Source: Hahellaceae bacterium (lineage in GTDB: Bacteria; Pseudomonadota; Gammaproteobacteria; Pseudomonadales; Oleiphilaceae). From it: a stretch of 64,000 bases of DNA. A program made the translations under genes and the position numbers. The stretch lies in contig JACKOD010000004.1 of the NCBI GenBank assembly GCA_024234505.1, positions 248,001 to 312,000 of the forward strand, read 5' to 3'. Shown here piece after piece: positions 17,792 to 27,489 of this stretch (positions within the stretch are counted from its first letter, which is position 1; each line of letters opens with the position of its first letter). The notes beneath the pieces were generated by a model that had not been told where the DNA came from, did not search any database, and saw only the letters and a list, made by a program, of their open reading frames with translations.

Positions 17792-20416
17792 TTGGGTACG
17801 AATAATCTGCCGAGAAATAGGTTTAAGGTGGGGGAACCAGGATTGAACGGGCAAGGAACGCGGTGGAGCAAGTGGGTCCTGTGGGGCTTCGTGGGATGGG
17901 TGTTCGGTTGGGTGCCTTTTTGCCTTGCGGCCCTGGCAGACGATGGGGGAACGCTATCGAATGCAAATCAGACAGAGGAGCAGGCACCGGATATTCTGTC
18001 GCCCGTACAAAGACAGTGGTTGAACCGCCTGCCGGGGCTCGAATTATCTGGTGATAAACATTGGCCTCCGTTTGAAATAGTCACAGAAGATGGACAGGTT
18101 GAGGGGATGATCGGTGAATACCTCGAACTGTTGCAACGCCATCTAAACTATCGCTTTTCCTATGAGTATCGAGAGCACTGGCACGAAACGCTGGAAGCGA
18201 TGCGTAATGGTGAAATCGCGGTGATCTCCGGCCTGGGTGATACCCCTCAACGCGCAGAGTACATGCTGTTTTCCAAAGTTTATTTGTCGATTCCGATAGT
18301 GCTGATGGTTCGCAGCGATCATCCGTTTGTAGGCGATTTGCGGGAGTTAAAGCGAGAACGCGTCGGGGCCGTGAAGGGATACGCATCGCTGGATTTTTTA
18401 CTCATCAACCACCCTGATCTCAATCTGGTGATCAACGAAACGCTTGAAGAAGGCTTGTTGGCGCTCTCTAACGGCGACATTGATGTGTTTGTTACAAATA
18501 TCCCTAGCGCGGGTTATCTGGTACGAAAACTGGGTATCAATAACCTGCGTATTACCAGTGTGACACCTTATTCCTACAATGTCCGGTTTGGTGTGCATCC
18601 CGATTATCCGGAACTCGTGGACATACTGAATCAGGCCATTGACAGCATTCCTGCTGATGAGTTTGACCAGATCTATCAAAAATGGATATCGGCCGATATC
18701 GAGCCGGCGACCAACTACACGTTGCTTCGTCGGGTGTTTCTGGTTGCAGCCATTGTCATCGGCGTATTTTTCTACTGGAACCGCAAGTTATCGCGGGAAA
18801 TCAGCGAGCGAATCCGTTCCGAAAATGCACTTCGTGACAGTGAAGAGCAATTGCGGCGGGCGACCTTTGAAGCAAGGGAGTTAGCACGTCAGGCAGAAGC
18901 GGCCAATCGCGCCAAAAGTGAGTTTCTGGCAAACATGTCGCACGAAATTCGCACCCCGATGAATGCCGTGATCGGCTACGCCGATTTGCTGGGCGGACTG
19001 GTAAAAGACACACGCCAGCAGGAGTATCTGAAAGCGATACGGGCCGGCAGTAGCACATTGCTGACATTGATTAACGACATTCTCGATCTTTCTAAGATCG
19101 AGGCCGGCAAAATGCAGCTGGAATCTTCGGCAGTGGATTTGCGGGCCATACTGACCGAGGTTCAGCAGATTTTTGCAAGCAAGGTGGATCGCACTCAGGT
19201 GGATTTGCATACGCTCTGTGCGGAAGAGGTGCCGACGTCACTCTTGCTGGATCAAACGCGCATTCGACAGGTGTTGTTCAATCTCATCGGAAACGCCGTT
19301 AAATTTACCCACAAAGGATATATTCAGGTACGAGTCACCTTGTCGGAAAGCGGGCAGGCCGGAAGTGTCAGCCTGAAGATTGATGTGGAGGACAGTGGTA
19401 TTGGTATACCGCTGGATCAGCAACAGACCATTTTCAACGTGTTCGAACAGCAACAGGGACAGAGTAATCGTCGCTATGGTGGCACAGGGTTGGGTTTGGC
19501 CATCAGTCGGCGTCTGATCGAAATGATGGGGGGGAACATCGGCGTACGGAGTGCTCCGGGTAAAGGTTCGGTATTTTCTGTCATGCTGCCTGAGGTGAGC
19601 GTTGCGGCACCGCAAGTGGATCGTGATGTGGCCTGTATCAACGAGCTTTGGTGTTTCAAGCGTGCCAAGGTGCTGGTGGTGGATGACATCGAAATGAATC
19701 GTGCATTGCTCAGGGCCGTACTGGAGCCCGCGAACCTGATCGTAAATGAAGCGGCTGACGGCGCGGAAGCGATCCATATGGCCCGACATTGGCGACCCGC
19801 CGTTATTCTGATGGATATTCGCATGCCCGTGATGGATGGTTACGAAGCGCTTAAAGAGCTACGTAAACGCCGTGAAACGCGTCGGATTCCCGTGATTGCG
19901 ATTACCGCATCGGTGATGAATGAAGATGAACAGAAAATTATATCGGCCGGATTTGACGGCTATATACGCAAACCCTTTGGTCAACCTGAGCTGTTTGATC
20001 TCTTACAGCGATTTGTTCCCGGTGAGCGGAAAACCCTGGGAACAGAATTCGACAGTCCCCCTGAGGTGGGCCCGAAGGCGTTAGCGGAATGGAGTGACGA
20101 GGCTCCTTTGAGTGTGTCGCAGTGGCGAGAGCTCAAATTATCGCTCGAGACACGCTGTACCTCATTGAAAAACAGTGGTGATATAGATGCGCTGCAGCAG
20201 CTCTGTCGTGATTCGCGTCGGTTACTGTTGCCAACCGTCGATGGTGAAGTCAGCCAGGGTTCGGTCGCTTTGGGTGCCTACGTCAGTACGTTGCACGAGG
20301 CACTACAGCTGTTTGATCTGGACCGCGTGCATGCGTTACTGGAGACCTATTCAGACTGGCTGGACTCGGTCGAGGTGGCCGACCGTGTCGGGCGATCCTC
20401 TACCGTCAGGTCTTGA
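17792..20416 (+). CDS. Hybrid histidine kinase with periplasmic solute-binding sensor
   Basis: An 874-residue membrane sensor. Residues 25-50 form a Trp-rich signal/anchor. About 80-305 is an SBP_bac_3-type binding domain (WPPFEIVTEDGQVEGMIGEY and later YQKWI), suggesting periplasmic sensing of an amino-acid-like ligand. One helix follows at 313-330, then HisKA with phospho-acceptor H384 in NMSHEIRTPMNAVIGY and HATPase_c (FNLIGNAVKFT, DSGIGIP, GGTGLGLAISRRL). A receiver follows with VLVVDDIEMNR and VILMDIRMPVMDG, and a helical tail of about 120 residues resembles a poorly conserved Hpt region with no clear His motif. The start at 17792 is uncertain. Its 3' end overlaps the next convergent gene by 11 bases. 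Confidence 0.92.
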   Translation: MGTNNLPRNRFKVGEPGLNGQGTRWSKWVLWGFVGWVFGWVPFCLAALADDGGTLSNANQTEEQAPDILSPVQRQWLNRLPGLELSGDKHWPPFEIVTEDGQVEGMIGEYLELLQRHLNYRFSYEYREHWHETLEAMRNGEIAVISGLGDTPQRAEYMLFSKVYLSIPIVLMVRSDHPFVGDLRELKRERVGAVKGYASLDFLLINHPDLNLVINETLEEGLLALSNGDIDVFVTNIPSAGYLVRKLGINNLRITSVTPYSYNVRFGVHPDYPELVDILNQAIDSIPADEFDQIYQKWISADIEPATNYTLLRRVFLVAAIVIGVFFYWNRKLSREISERIRSENALRDSEEQLRRATFEARELARQAEAANRAKSEFLANMSHEIRTPMNAVIGYADLLGGLVKDTRQQEYLKAIRAGSSTLLTLINDILDLSKIEAGKMQLESSAVDLRAILTEVQQIFASKVDRTQVDLHTLCAEEVPTSLLLDQTRIRQVLFNLIGNAVKFTHKGYIQVRVTLSESGQAGSVSLKIDVEDSGIGIPLDQQQTIFNVFEQQQGQSNRRYGGTGLGLAISRRLIEMMGGNIGVRSAPGKGSVFSVMLPEVSVAAPQVDRDVACINELWCFKRAKVLVVDDIEMNRALLRAVLEPANLIVNEAADGAEAIHMARHWRPAVILMDIRMPVMDGYEALKELRKRRETRRIPVIAITASVMNEDEQKIISAGFDGYIRKPFGQPELFDLLQRFVPGERKTLGTEFDSPPEVGPKALAEWSDEAPLSVSQWRELKLSLETRCTSLKNSGDIDALQQLCRDSRRLLLPTVDGEVSQGSVALGAYVSTLHEALQLFDLDRVHALLETYSDWLDSVEVADRVGRSSTVRS

Positions 20417-23400
20417 TCACCGGAGCCGGGTCTGACGGGTTGTCAGGCTCGGTTTGGTAGCATTCCTTGCAGTGGTCATTAAGCAGGTTTTCAGCTTCGG
20501 AACTCAGCAAGGGCATACCAAAATGGAAGCCTTGTAGCAGGTCGCAGCCCATGGACTGTAATATGCTGATTTGCTCTTCGGTTTCGACACCTTCTGCAAC
20601 CACCTTTAAATCCAGAATATGGCCTAACTCGATGATGGCGCGGGTGATGGCCAGACTATCGTCATCAATCCCCAGATCTCTCACGAAGGATCGATCCACC
20701 TTGATTTTTTGTACCGGGAAGCGTTTCAGATAGCTGAGCGAAGAATAGCCGGTGCCAAAATCATCAATAGACAATCGAACGCCCAGCTTGTTGAGCTTGA
20801 GCATGGTTTCGATCGCGGCTTCGATATTCTGCATCAGCAGGCTTTCTGTAATCTCCAGTTCGAGGCGGTGTGCATCCAGTCCGGTATCGCGCAGAATTTC
20901 CTCCACGGTACCCGCCAGATCAGACTGGTGAAACTGCACCGCCGACACATTGACCGCAAGCGAAAAGGGTTTGTCCTGTTGTTGCCAAATGGCAGCTTGT
21001 CTCGCGGCTTCCCGGAGAACCCACTCGCCGAGTGTGTTGATCAGGCCGTTTTGTTCAGCTACAGGGAGAAACTCACACGGTGGTACCAGGGTGCCATCGG
21101 CTTTGCGCCAGCGCAGCAGCGTTTCAAAGCTCTTCAGCTGCCTGTCTTTGGCTTGTATTTGTGGCTGGTAAACCAAATAAAATTCGTCGTTGCCAAGCCC
21201 TGCACGGATATCATTCGCGAGTGCTTTTTTACGCCGCAGGCTGAGATTCATTTCTTGCTGGAAGAAATGATACTGATTGCCGTTTTCGTTTTTGGCACTG
21301 TACATGGCGAGGTCGGCAAAGCGGATCAGCTCATCAGACTGGAGGCTGTCATTGGGATAAATCGCCACGCCGATGCTGCCTGAAGTGAAAATCTCATGGC
21401 CGTCAAAGTTGAACGGTTTGGCTAGTGCATCAAGGATTCGTTGGGCCGTATTGGCGACATTTTCTGCGGCGTGAACGTCTTCCAGCAGAATGGCAAACTC
21501 ATCACCGCCTAAACGGGCGACCGTATCGCTCTCTTTTATCTGGGCGGTCAGCCGCTTGGCCACGCTTTTAATGAGTTCGTCGCCCACGCTATGGCCAAGG
21601 GTGTCGTTAACTTCTTTAAATTTGTCCAGATCCAGCAGGAGCACTGCGCCCATGCTGCTATGGCGGTCACAATGAATCAGTGCATGTTGTAACCGGTCCT
21701 GGAATAGCATGCGGTTTGGCAAGCGACTGAGGCTATCGTGGCTCGCCATATGTTCAATCTGATGTTCATAGGCAACGCGATCGGTAATATCGATCAGCGT
21801 GCTTTGAATCGCTCCACCGTCATGCCAGTTTACTGCGCGACTCATGTTATCAAGGACGAGACGCGTACCATCGCGGGTAATGATATCGACTTCGAAGTGA
21901 GATTGTGCCCGATCATGATGTGAAAGCTGCTTCACCCGCTCAATCTGTGCGGTATTTTCGGCTGGCAGCAGGCACAGCAAGCTTTCCATGGCCATCAATT
22001 CTTCTTCGGTATAACCGACCATGCTCGCAAAGGCATGGTTCACATACAGAGGTTTGGCATCGCGATGAATGACGATGCCTTGTATGGAGCCATCAATCAG
22101 GTCCCGGAAGCGCTGTTCGTTATCCCGCAGTTCGTCATAGAGGCGTGCGTTACGCAGGGCCGCGACCACATGGCCAAAGAGTACACTCAGGAGCGCCTGA
22201 CGATCCTGATTAAAGGCGTGAGCATACTGATTGCTTTCGAAATACAGCACTCCGCTCATTTGTGTTCCATCCAGCAACGGCATGGCCAATGCGGATCGCG
22301 GCTGCCAATGACGTCGATAATGGCTGTTGTAGAATCTCTGCTCCAGCTTGGTATCTGCAATCAGCAGTGGCGTTCGAACTCGTTGAATGTATTGCAACAG
22401 GCTCCCGGGAAATGGCGAGGTGTCATCGATGGTCACCGTTTCGCCCACGCCGTTATCGTCGGTTTTGGGCCAGGCCGCCTGTAACACGAGGGCTTTGTCT
22501 TTTTCGCTCTTGAACAACAAGGCGCGGGTAGCGCCCGCATTTTGAGCGAGAATTTTAACCAGCTCTTCCGCAATATTGGCGGACTGGATATTGTCCATAA
22601 TGGCTTGCGTTGCTTTTAACGCGGTTAGCCAATCCAGTTGTTGATCCAGCCGGGGTTGGGTCACGCTCTGCTTGAGCAATGCGGTATGAGCATCGGCTTC
22701 GCTGGGGGAGGTTTCGAGCAGCAAATGCGGATAGCGTCTTTCAAGTGACTTGGCTTTGACATGGTTGCCCCAGGTCCGGTAAAGATACCAGGCTCGTTTG
22801 ACATACAAACTGGCAATCCGGTCGCGATCCTGTTGTTCCCAGAATTCGGCGTAATATTCGTTGGCGAGTGCCTCGACTGCAATAAACTGGCTTTCCGAAG
22901 CCGCTTCGATGGCAGTCTCGTACAACTCCATCGCTTCGAGACGTTCATTGCTGATGCGTGCCAGTTCGGCTTTGAGCAATAAAAATTTATGCAGATAAAT
23001 ATTGGTGCAGTTATCGGTCAGGTCACGCAGCAGGTCTACCGTCGGGGCCACTTTTGCGAGCCAGTGCTCGCGTTGTTCAGGTTCTTTTTCAGCCCCTTCG
23101 CGGATAAATATCAGCGCGCTCAGGAAGGCGGTTTCGGCAACCTTGATCGTTCCTTGCAGACAGGCCGGTACGCTCTGGCTGGCACTTTCTGCAATGGTGA
23201 GAATATCTTGTTTCTTTTCGCTCCAGAAACGTTGGCACAAAACGCTGAAATCGTAGCCCGCCATAAAAATGGGTAGCTGAAAGTATTTCTTTAAAAACGC
23301 CGGTTGATCGAACGTGTAACCGGTCTGGTAATCTCCCAGGCAGGAGAGTGTGCGGCTGAAGGACAAGGCAACGTCAAACAACGGCTGATTGGTTTTGCCG

Positions 23401-26400
23401 AGAAAATCGAGGTGTCGGCGCGTGTCCCGAGCCAGATCTTCGAGTGGTCGGCCACGAATAAAACTGTCAGTGAGCAGATAATAAGAGGCATAACTGCCGT
23501 ACACCCGGTCACCGGCTTCCTGCGCGAATTGGGCTGATTTTTCCAGCCAGGCCAGCCCTTCATCTAATGGGCGTTGCCAGTTGCTGATACTCATACCAAA
23601 CAACAGGTAGGTCCGGGCTTTGATGGTCGGGTTGCCGAATCGCTCTGCCAGCTCAACCCCGGCCTTACCAAACTGATAGGCCAGGCAATAATCGTTCTTC
23701 AAAATGCCATAAGTAAAACTAAAGCAGGTATAGGCAAAAGGCGAAATTTCGCAGAGGCCATGCTTTAGCGTGTAGTTGGTGAGCGAAATGGAGACTAATG
23801 CCAACAGGTCTTGCTCGCGGGTGACGTAGCAAGGGGTCCATAGCCGCATCAGCAAACGCATGATCGACAGCGTATCCTGATCCGCCAGGGTGCGTCTATC
23901 CAGTAAACTGGCGGTATCCAGGTGCTGAATCTGCTCCGGTAGTTTTTCCAGTGCATCGTTCAATGCCGCTTTTTGTGCGGCCGGATCGCGAGGTAATTGC
24001 AGCCCCAGCAAATCCAGCCCGTCCATCAGCAGCCCCATGGCTTCTGGATAGCGGCCCTGCAATTCGAACAGGCTGGTTGAAATCAGTTTGAGCTGTATCT
24101 GATCGTGGCGATTAATGGTGCAGTGTTGCAGTTGCCGTAACAGCTCGTTGGCTTCGTCGGTACGACCTCGCATGCCTTCGGCTTCTGCCAGTACGCAACC
24201 TAACTGGAAACGAAATCCGGGATTGGTTTGCCAGGCGGCTTCGCCCGCCAGCAGAATACCCATCTGCGCATAGTAGGCGGCGGAGTCAAACGCGGTGGTC
24301 ACACGGGATTTGATCGCCGCCTGCAAATTGAGTTCGGCTACCGGCAGACGTTCTTCTTCGGGCAATTGTTCTGCGCCGGTATTGTACTGATTGACTACAT
24401 CAAACAGTAAATCCTGACCTTCGCTTTGCTTGAGCATACGACCGTGCAGACAGCGCGCGACCTGCAGGTGGTGTTTTTGTTGCAGCTCCACCGAGAAGAG
24501 TTCGTAGGCCGCTTGTTGTACCCGGTCATGCGGGAAACGAAAGCGTGCAATGTGACCGCTGTACGAGGGGTCGTAGTCTGTCCAGGGGCTTTGTGCCTGT
24601 AACAAACCGGCTTCGATGGCGGGCCAAAGATCTTCACGGAGTTCGTGACCGTGAGTGTCGGTCAATTCTGCCAGCATGTCGCTGTCAAACTGGCTGCCGA
24701 TACAGGCGCCAAAATGCAGCAGGCGTTTGGTGGCTTGTGGCAAACGATTGACGCGCGCCACCACCACATCCACCAGCGAAGACGCCGCCAGATTGCGCTG
24801 TGTCTCGGGGAGTTTGTAACGCCACTGGCGTTGCGTAAAGTCGAAGAAAATATGTCCTTCCTGATGCAGGTTACGCAGCAGCTGCACCACATAAAAGGGG
24901 TTGCCGTGGGTTTTCTGGAAGAGATAGCGGGCCAGCGAAGTAATACGGTTTTGTGGCTGATGCAGCGTATCGGTCACCAGCTGGGCAATCTGGCCTTCAT
25001 TCAACGGGCCAATCTGAAGGGTTTGAATATGTGGCCAGATTTGTCGAATGCGTGCCAGCCGGTTTAACAGCGGGTGACTGGCCTGAACTTCATTGGTGCG
25101 ATAGGCACCCACCACCAATAGATGACTGCCTTGCAGCTCATCCAGCATATGCTCCAAAAACTGGAGGCTGGCATGATCTGCCCACTGCAAGTCGTCCAGA
25201 AAGAGTACCAGCGGGTGTTCCCTGACGGCGAAAACACGCATGAAATTCTGCATCAGGTGGGGCAGTAGCTGTAATCGCTCACTGTCGCTGACATGGTCGG
25301 CAGAGGGTTGGGCACCGAGTATGAGCTCCAGCCCCGGTACCAGATCTTTCAGCAGACTGGCATGATTACCCAGTGCCTCAATCAGTTGATGACGATAAAT
25401 ACCCAGGCGTTCATCGCTTTCGGTGAGCATCTGCCCGATCAGTTCATCCAGACAATAAGACAGGGCGCTGAAGGGAACATTTTGTTTAAGCTGTTCGAAT
25501 TTTCCGGTAACAAAATAGCCTTTACGATTGGCCAGCGGTTTTTTGATCTCGTTGACCAGTGCCGTTTTACCCATCCCCGAATAGCCGTTGATAAACATCA
25601 GCTCGGTCAGGCCTTGCGTGGCATTCTCAAAAGTCTGGACCAGAACATCCAATTCGTGATCGCGACCATAAAGACACTGGGGAATAGCAAACTGCTGGTT
25701 GAGATCGTGACTACCAATTTCAAAATGGCTGAAACTCTGGTGCTCACGCCATTGGCGCATGCACTCTTCAAGATCGAAGCGCAGGCCTTCCATGCTTTGG
25801 TAGCGGTCTTCGGCATTTTTCGCCATTAAATGACCCAGTATGTCATCCAGAATCGGCGGTATATCCGAACGCCACTGGGAAATGCGCGGCGGTTTACGGG
25901 TTAAATGCGCGTGGACAAGTTCCAGAGGATCATCGGCAACAAAGGGTCGTTGGCCACAGAGCATTTCAAACAGGGTCACGCCCAGACTGTAGTAATCGGT
26001 ACGGTGATCAATCACCCGGTTGAGGCGGCCGGTTTGCTCCGGGGCGACATAGGGTAAGTTGCCACCCATGAGCGACGTCCGCAGATGCACCGGAACTTCC
26101 TGACTAAGGCGCGTAGCCATGCCAAAGTCGATGATTTTCAGCAGCCGCTTTTCGGCGTTGAACACCACGTTATAGGGGGTGACATCTTTGTGAATCACTT
26201 TCTGGCGGTGGATTTCGGCAATGGCATCAACCAGCTGGAGCGCCAGTCTTAAAAAAGTACCGATAGGAAAACCTTGTTCAGGAATACAGGCCGCCAAAGG
26301 CTGGCCCGAAAAATCCTCGGTAACAATCGCCACCCGGTGATGGTAAGTCAGCAGACCAAGGTAGCGAATAATGTGCGGGTGTTTAAACCGGCGTCCGATT

Positions 26401-26579
26401 TCATACTCGTGCTTGAGCTTTTCCATCAGCATGAGCGGCGGCGAGTCACTGTGCACCGACTTCAGAATAATAGAACGTTGGCGCTTAACGTCGAATGCTC
26501 GCCAGGCACAGGTTTCCCCATGTCGTGAAAGGAGCTCAGAAACTTCAAAGCCTTTAAAGGCAAACTGCACTGAATTCAT
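20406..26579 (-). CDS. Giant Ser/Thr kinase - AAA - GAF - PAS - GGDEF - EAL protein
   Basis: A 2057-residue cytoplasmic protein. Residues 1-280 are a Hanks-type kinase (ATP Lys in SIILKS, catalytic loop HKDVTPYN at 130-137, DFG at 151-153, YVAPEQ). From about 300 comes an AAA/NTPase region with Walker A GYSGMGKT (332-339) and Walker B LVLFLDDLQWAD, then several hundred helical, TPR-like residues. GAF (~1300-1470), PAS (~1480-1600), GGDEF (~1606-1780, RLGGDEFAILL) and EAL (~1785-2025, with ETL, LEITES, DDFGTG and AEGVET intact) follow. Kinase-AAA-GAF proteins usually end in a histidine kinase; here the output is c-di-GMP turnover. The I-site Arg is Lys (KESD). No membrane helices are evident. 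Confidence 0.92.
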   Translation of the reverse strand: MNSVQFAFKGFEVSELLSRHGETCAWRAFDVKRQRSIILKSVHSDSPPLMLMEKLKHEYEIGRRFKHPHIIRYLGLLTYHHRVAIVTEDFSGQPLAACIPEQGFPIGTFLRLALQLVDAIAEIHRQKVIHKDVTPYNVVFNAEKRLLKIIDFGMATRLSQEVPVHLRTSLMGGNLPYVAPEQTGRLNRVIDHRTDYYSLGVTLFEMLCGQRPFVADDPLELVHAHLTRKPPRISQWRSDIPPILDDILGHLMAKNAEDRYQSMEGLRFDLEECMRQWREHQSFSHFEIGSHDLNQQFAIPQCLYGRDHELDVLVQTFENATQGLTELMFINGYSGMGKTALVNEIKKPLANRKGYFVTGKFEQLKQNVPFSALSYCLDELIGQMLTESDERLGIYRHQLIEALGNHASLLKDLVPGLELILGAQPSADHVSDSERLQLLPHLMQNFMRVFAVREHPLVLFLDDLQWADHASLQFLEHMLDELQGSHLLVVGAYRTNEVQASHPLLNRLARIRQIWPHIQTLQIGPLNEGQIAQLVTDTLHQPQNRITSLARYLFQKTHGNPFYVVQLLRNLHQEGHIFFDFTQRQWRYKLPETQRNLAASSLVDVVVARVNRLPQATKRLLHFGACIGSQFDSDMLAELTDTHGHELREDLWPAIEAGLLQAQSPWTDYDPSYSGHIARFRFPHDRVQQAAYELFSVELQQKHHLQVARCLHGRMLKQSEGQDLLFDVVNQYNTGAEQLPEEERLPVAELNLQAAIKSRVTTAFDSAAYYAQMGILLAGEAAWQTNPGFRFQLGCVLAEAEGMRGRTDEANELLRQLQHCTINRHDQIQLKLISTSLFELQGRYPEAMGLLMDGLDLLGLQLPRDPAAQKAALNDALEKLPEQIQHLDTASLLDRRTLADQDTLSIMRLLMRLWTPCYVTREQDLLALVSISLTNYTLKHGLCEISPFAYTCFSFTYGILKNDYCLAYQFGKAGVELAERFGNPTIKARTYLLFGMSISNWQRPLDEGLAWLEKSAQFAQEAGDRVYGSYASYYLLTDSFIRGRPLEDLARDTRRHLDFLGKTNQPLFDVALSFSRTLSCLGDYQTGYTFDQPAFLKKYFQLPIFMAGYDFSVLCQRFWSEKKQDILTIAESASQSVPACLQGTIKVAETAFLSALIFIREGAEKEPEQREHWLAKVAPTVDLLRDLTDNCTNIYLHKFLLLKAELARISNERLEAMELYETAIEAASESQFIAVEALANEYYAEFWEQQDRDRIASLYVKRAWYLYRTWGNHVKAKSLERRYPHLLLETSPSEADAHTALLKQSVTQPRLDQQLDWLTALKATQAIMDNIQSANIAEELVKILAQNAGATRALLFKSEKDKALVLQAAWPKTDDNGVGETVTIDDTSPFPGSLLQYIQRVRTPLLIADTKLEQRFYNSHYRRHWQPRSALAMPLLDGTQMSGVLYFESNQYAHAFNQDRQALLSVLFGHVVAALRNARLYDELRDNEQRFRDLIDGSIQGIVIHRDAKPLYVNHAFASMVGYTEEELMAMESLLCLLPAENTAQIERVKQLSHHDRAQSHFEVDIITRDGTRLVLDNMSRAVNWHDGGAIQSTLIDITDRVAYEHQIEHMASHDSLSRLPNRMLFQDRLQHALIHCDRHSSMGAVLLLDLDKFKEVNDTLGHSVGDELIKSVAKRLTAQIKESDTVARLGGDEFAILLEDVHAAENVANTAQRILDALAKPFNFDGHEIFTSGSIGVAIYPNDSLQSDELIRFADLAMYSAKNENGNQYHFFQQEMNLSLRRKKALANDIRAGLGNDEFYLVYQPQIQAKDRQLKSFETLLRWRKADGTLVPPCEFLPVAEQNGLINTLGEWVLREAARQAAIWQQQDKPFSLAVNVSAVQFHQSDLAGTVEEILRDTGLDAHRLELEITESLLMQNIEAAIETMLKLNKLGVRLSIDDFGTGYSSLSYLKRFPVQKIKVDRSFVRDLGIDDDSLAITRAIIELGHILDLKVVAEGVETEEQISILQSMGCDLLQGFHFGMPLLSSEAENLLNDHCKECYQTEPDNPSDPAPVIKT

Positions 26580-26672
26580 GGAATCAATTGTGTCGCTGAA
26601 TTAGAACCAAGCCTTGCTGCATCTTTATTGATAGACGCTCACAGAAACGCTGCTTTGGATTGCTTTATAGTT

Positions 26673-26712
26673 TTTATAAATCGTTCTTATAATTTATAAA
26701 TTGTTCTTATAA
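26673..26712. repeat. Two perfect-length tandem 20-base AT-rich repeats
   Basis: TTTATAAATYGTTCTTATAA occurs twice back to back (26673-26692 and 26693-26712), with one C/T difference. Each unit contains TTATAA at both ends, giving an internal inverted symmetry. It lies 95-130 bases upstream of the giant kinase start, so it is a candidate regulator-binding site or curved DNA element. Confidence 0.75.
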
Positions 26713-27105
26713 ATAGTTTTTTCAACTTGTTGTCATACAGGTTGTGTGACCTCTTGCCATATCAAGACCAACATCGGCCCGGAATGGATTGGGGCGATTA
26801 AGTATTGATCAAAGCCGGGCGAAGGTCTGTTTAAATATGTTTTCTTTTGAAATCGTTTTAGCAGTTAAAAAGTAGCCAGTTAATGGGCGTTTGTCGAATG
26901 TAATTCCAAGCGTAACAGCGTCAAGGAAAGCTCTGGGGGCGCGCGCGGAGTTTAGCCTCGCTTGTAAGATGAAATGTTAAGCTTTCGTTTCTAAAGCAAA
27001 ATAGAAAACGGTTGGCTCTCCATAACACTGCACAACCTTGAGGGTGCAGGGAATCAGGTTTTTATCAGTTTTGAGAATGTCGTCTCGAATTTGATAAATA
27101 ACCTT

Positions 27106-27280
27106 AGGGCGTGGTGACGTTTTGTTTTGTAACCCGTTAACAGCTCCACCAACAGAGGCAGGATGGTAGGCGGCCGTCCTTGGGGCACATTGGGGTTGGT
27201 GCGGTATTCGAGTCAACCGGCTTAACCTGCGCGGCGAAGCCGCCTCACCAACCGCTTGATAGAGGCAAACGTCAACCGCT
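27106..27280. repeat. Long copy of the dispersed GTGTTGACGTTTTG repeat
   Basis: The element opens with AGGGCGTGGTGACGTTTTG and closes with CAAACGTCAACCGCT, so its ends are inverted relative to each other. Its first ~80 bases align with the reverse complement of 45821-45902 at roughly four bases in five, by eye. Internally GGTTGGTG (27194 region) pairs with CACCAACC (27245 region), and a GCGGC/GCCGC hairpin lies inside. No transposase is present; it has the look of a non-coding miniature repeat. Confidence 0.7.
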
Positions 27281-27489
27281 CCCGGGGTGTTCGTTCCGAT
27301 GACTGTCCGAAAAAAAACCGCCGTTGCGCCTTCATAGGTCACCAAACGATGGCGGATAACATGAAAACCGACGGATAAATCGGGAAGAAATGCGTGACGT
27401 GGTTTAAGCTAGGATCATGAAAATATGAATTATTAACCGCCCATTGATTCGATGTGTGCGGTTATCAACTGCCATACAGGGCTTCAGGT

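Larger units (their letters stand above)
26580..27489. other. Long gene-poor intergenic stretch with repeats
   Basis: About 900 bases with no convincing gene. It holds a tandem AT-rich repeat (26673-26712) about 100 bases upstream of the giant kinase gene, and a long copy of the dispersed repeat (27106-27280). A minus-strand frame at 26977-27345 (122 codons) runs through that repeat. Its last 40 codons look protein-like (IRDDILKTDKNLIPCTLKVV), but the first part is translated repeat, so it is not called as a gene. It may be a decayed gene end or a repeat-borne frame. Confidence 0.6.

Noticed and set aside
17605..17871. Minus-strand 88-codon frame upstream of the hybrid kinase
   Set aside because: It reads through the GC-rich inverted repeat and the kinase start region, has no ribosome site and looks like translated repeat.
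26977..27345. Minus-strand 122-codon frame in the long intergenic region
   Set aside because: More than half is the dispersed repeat. The protein-like end is too short to call a gene; noted in the intergenic entry instead.
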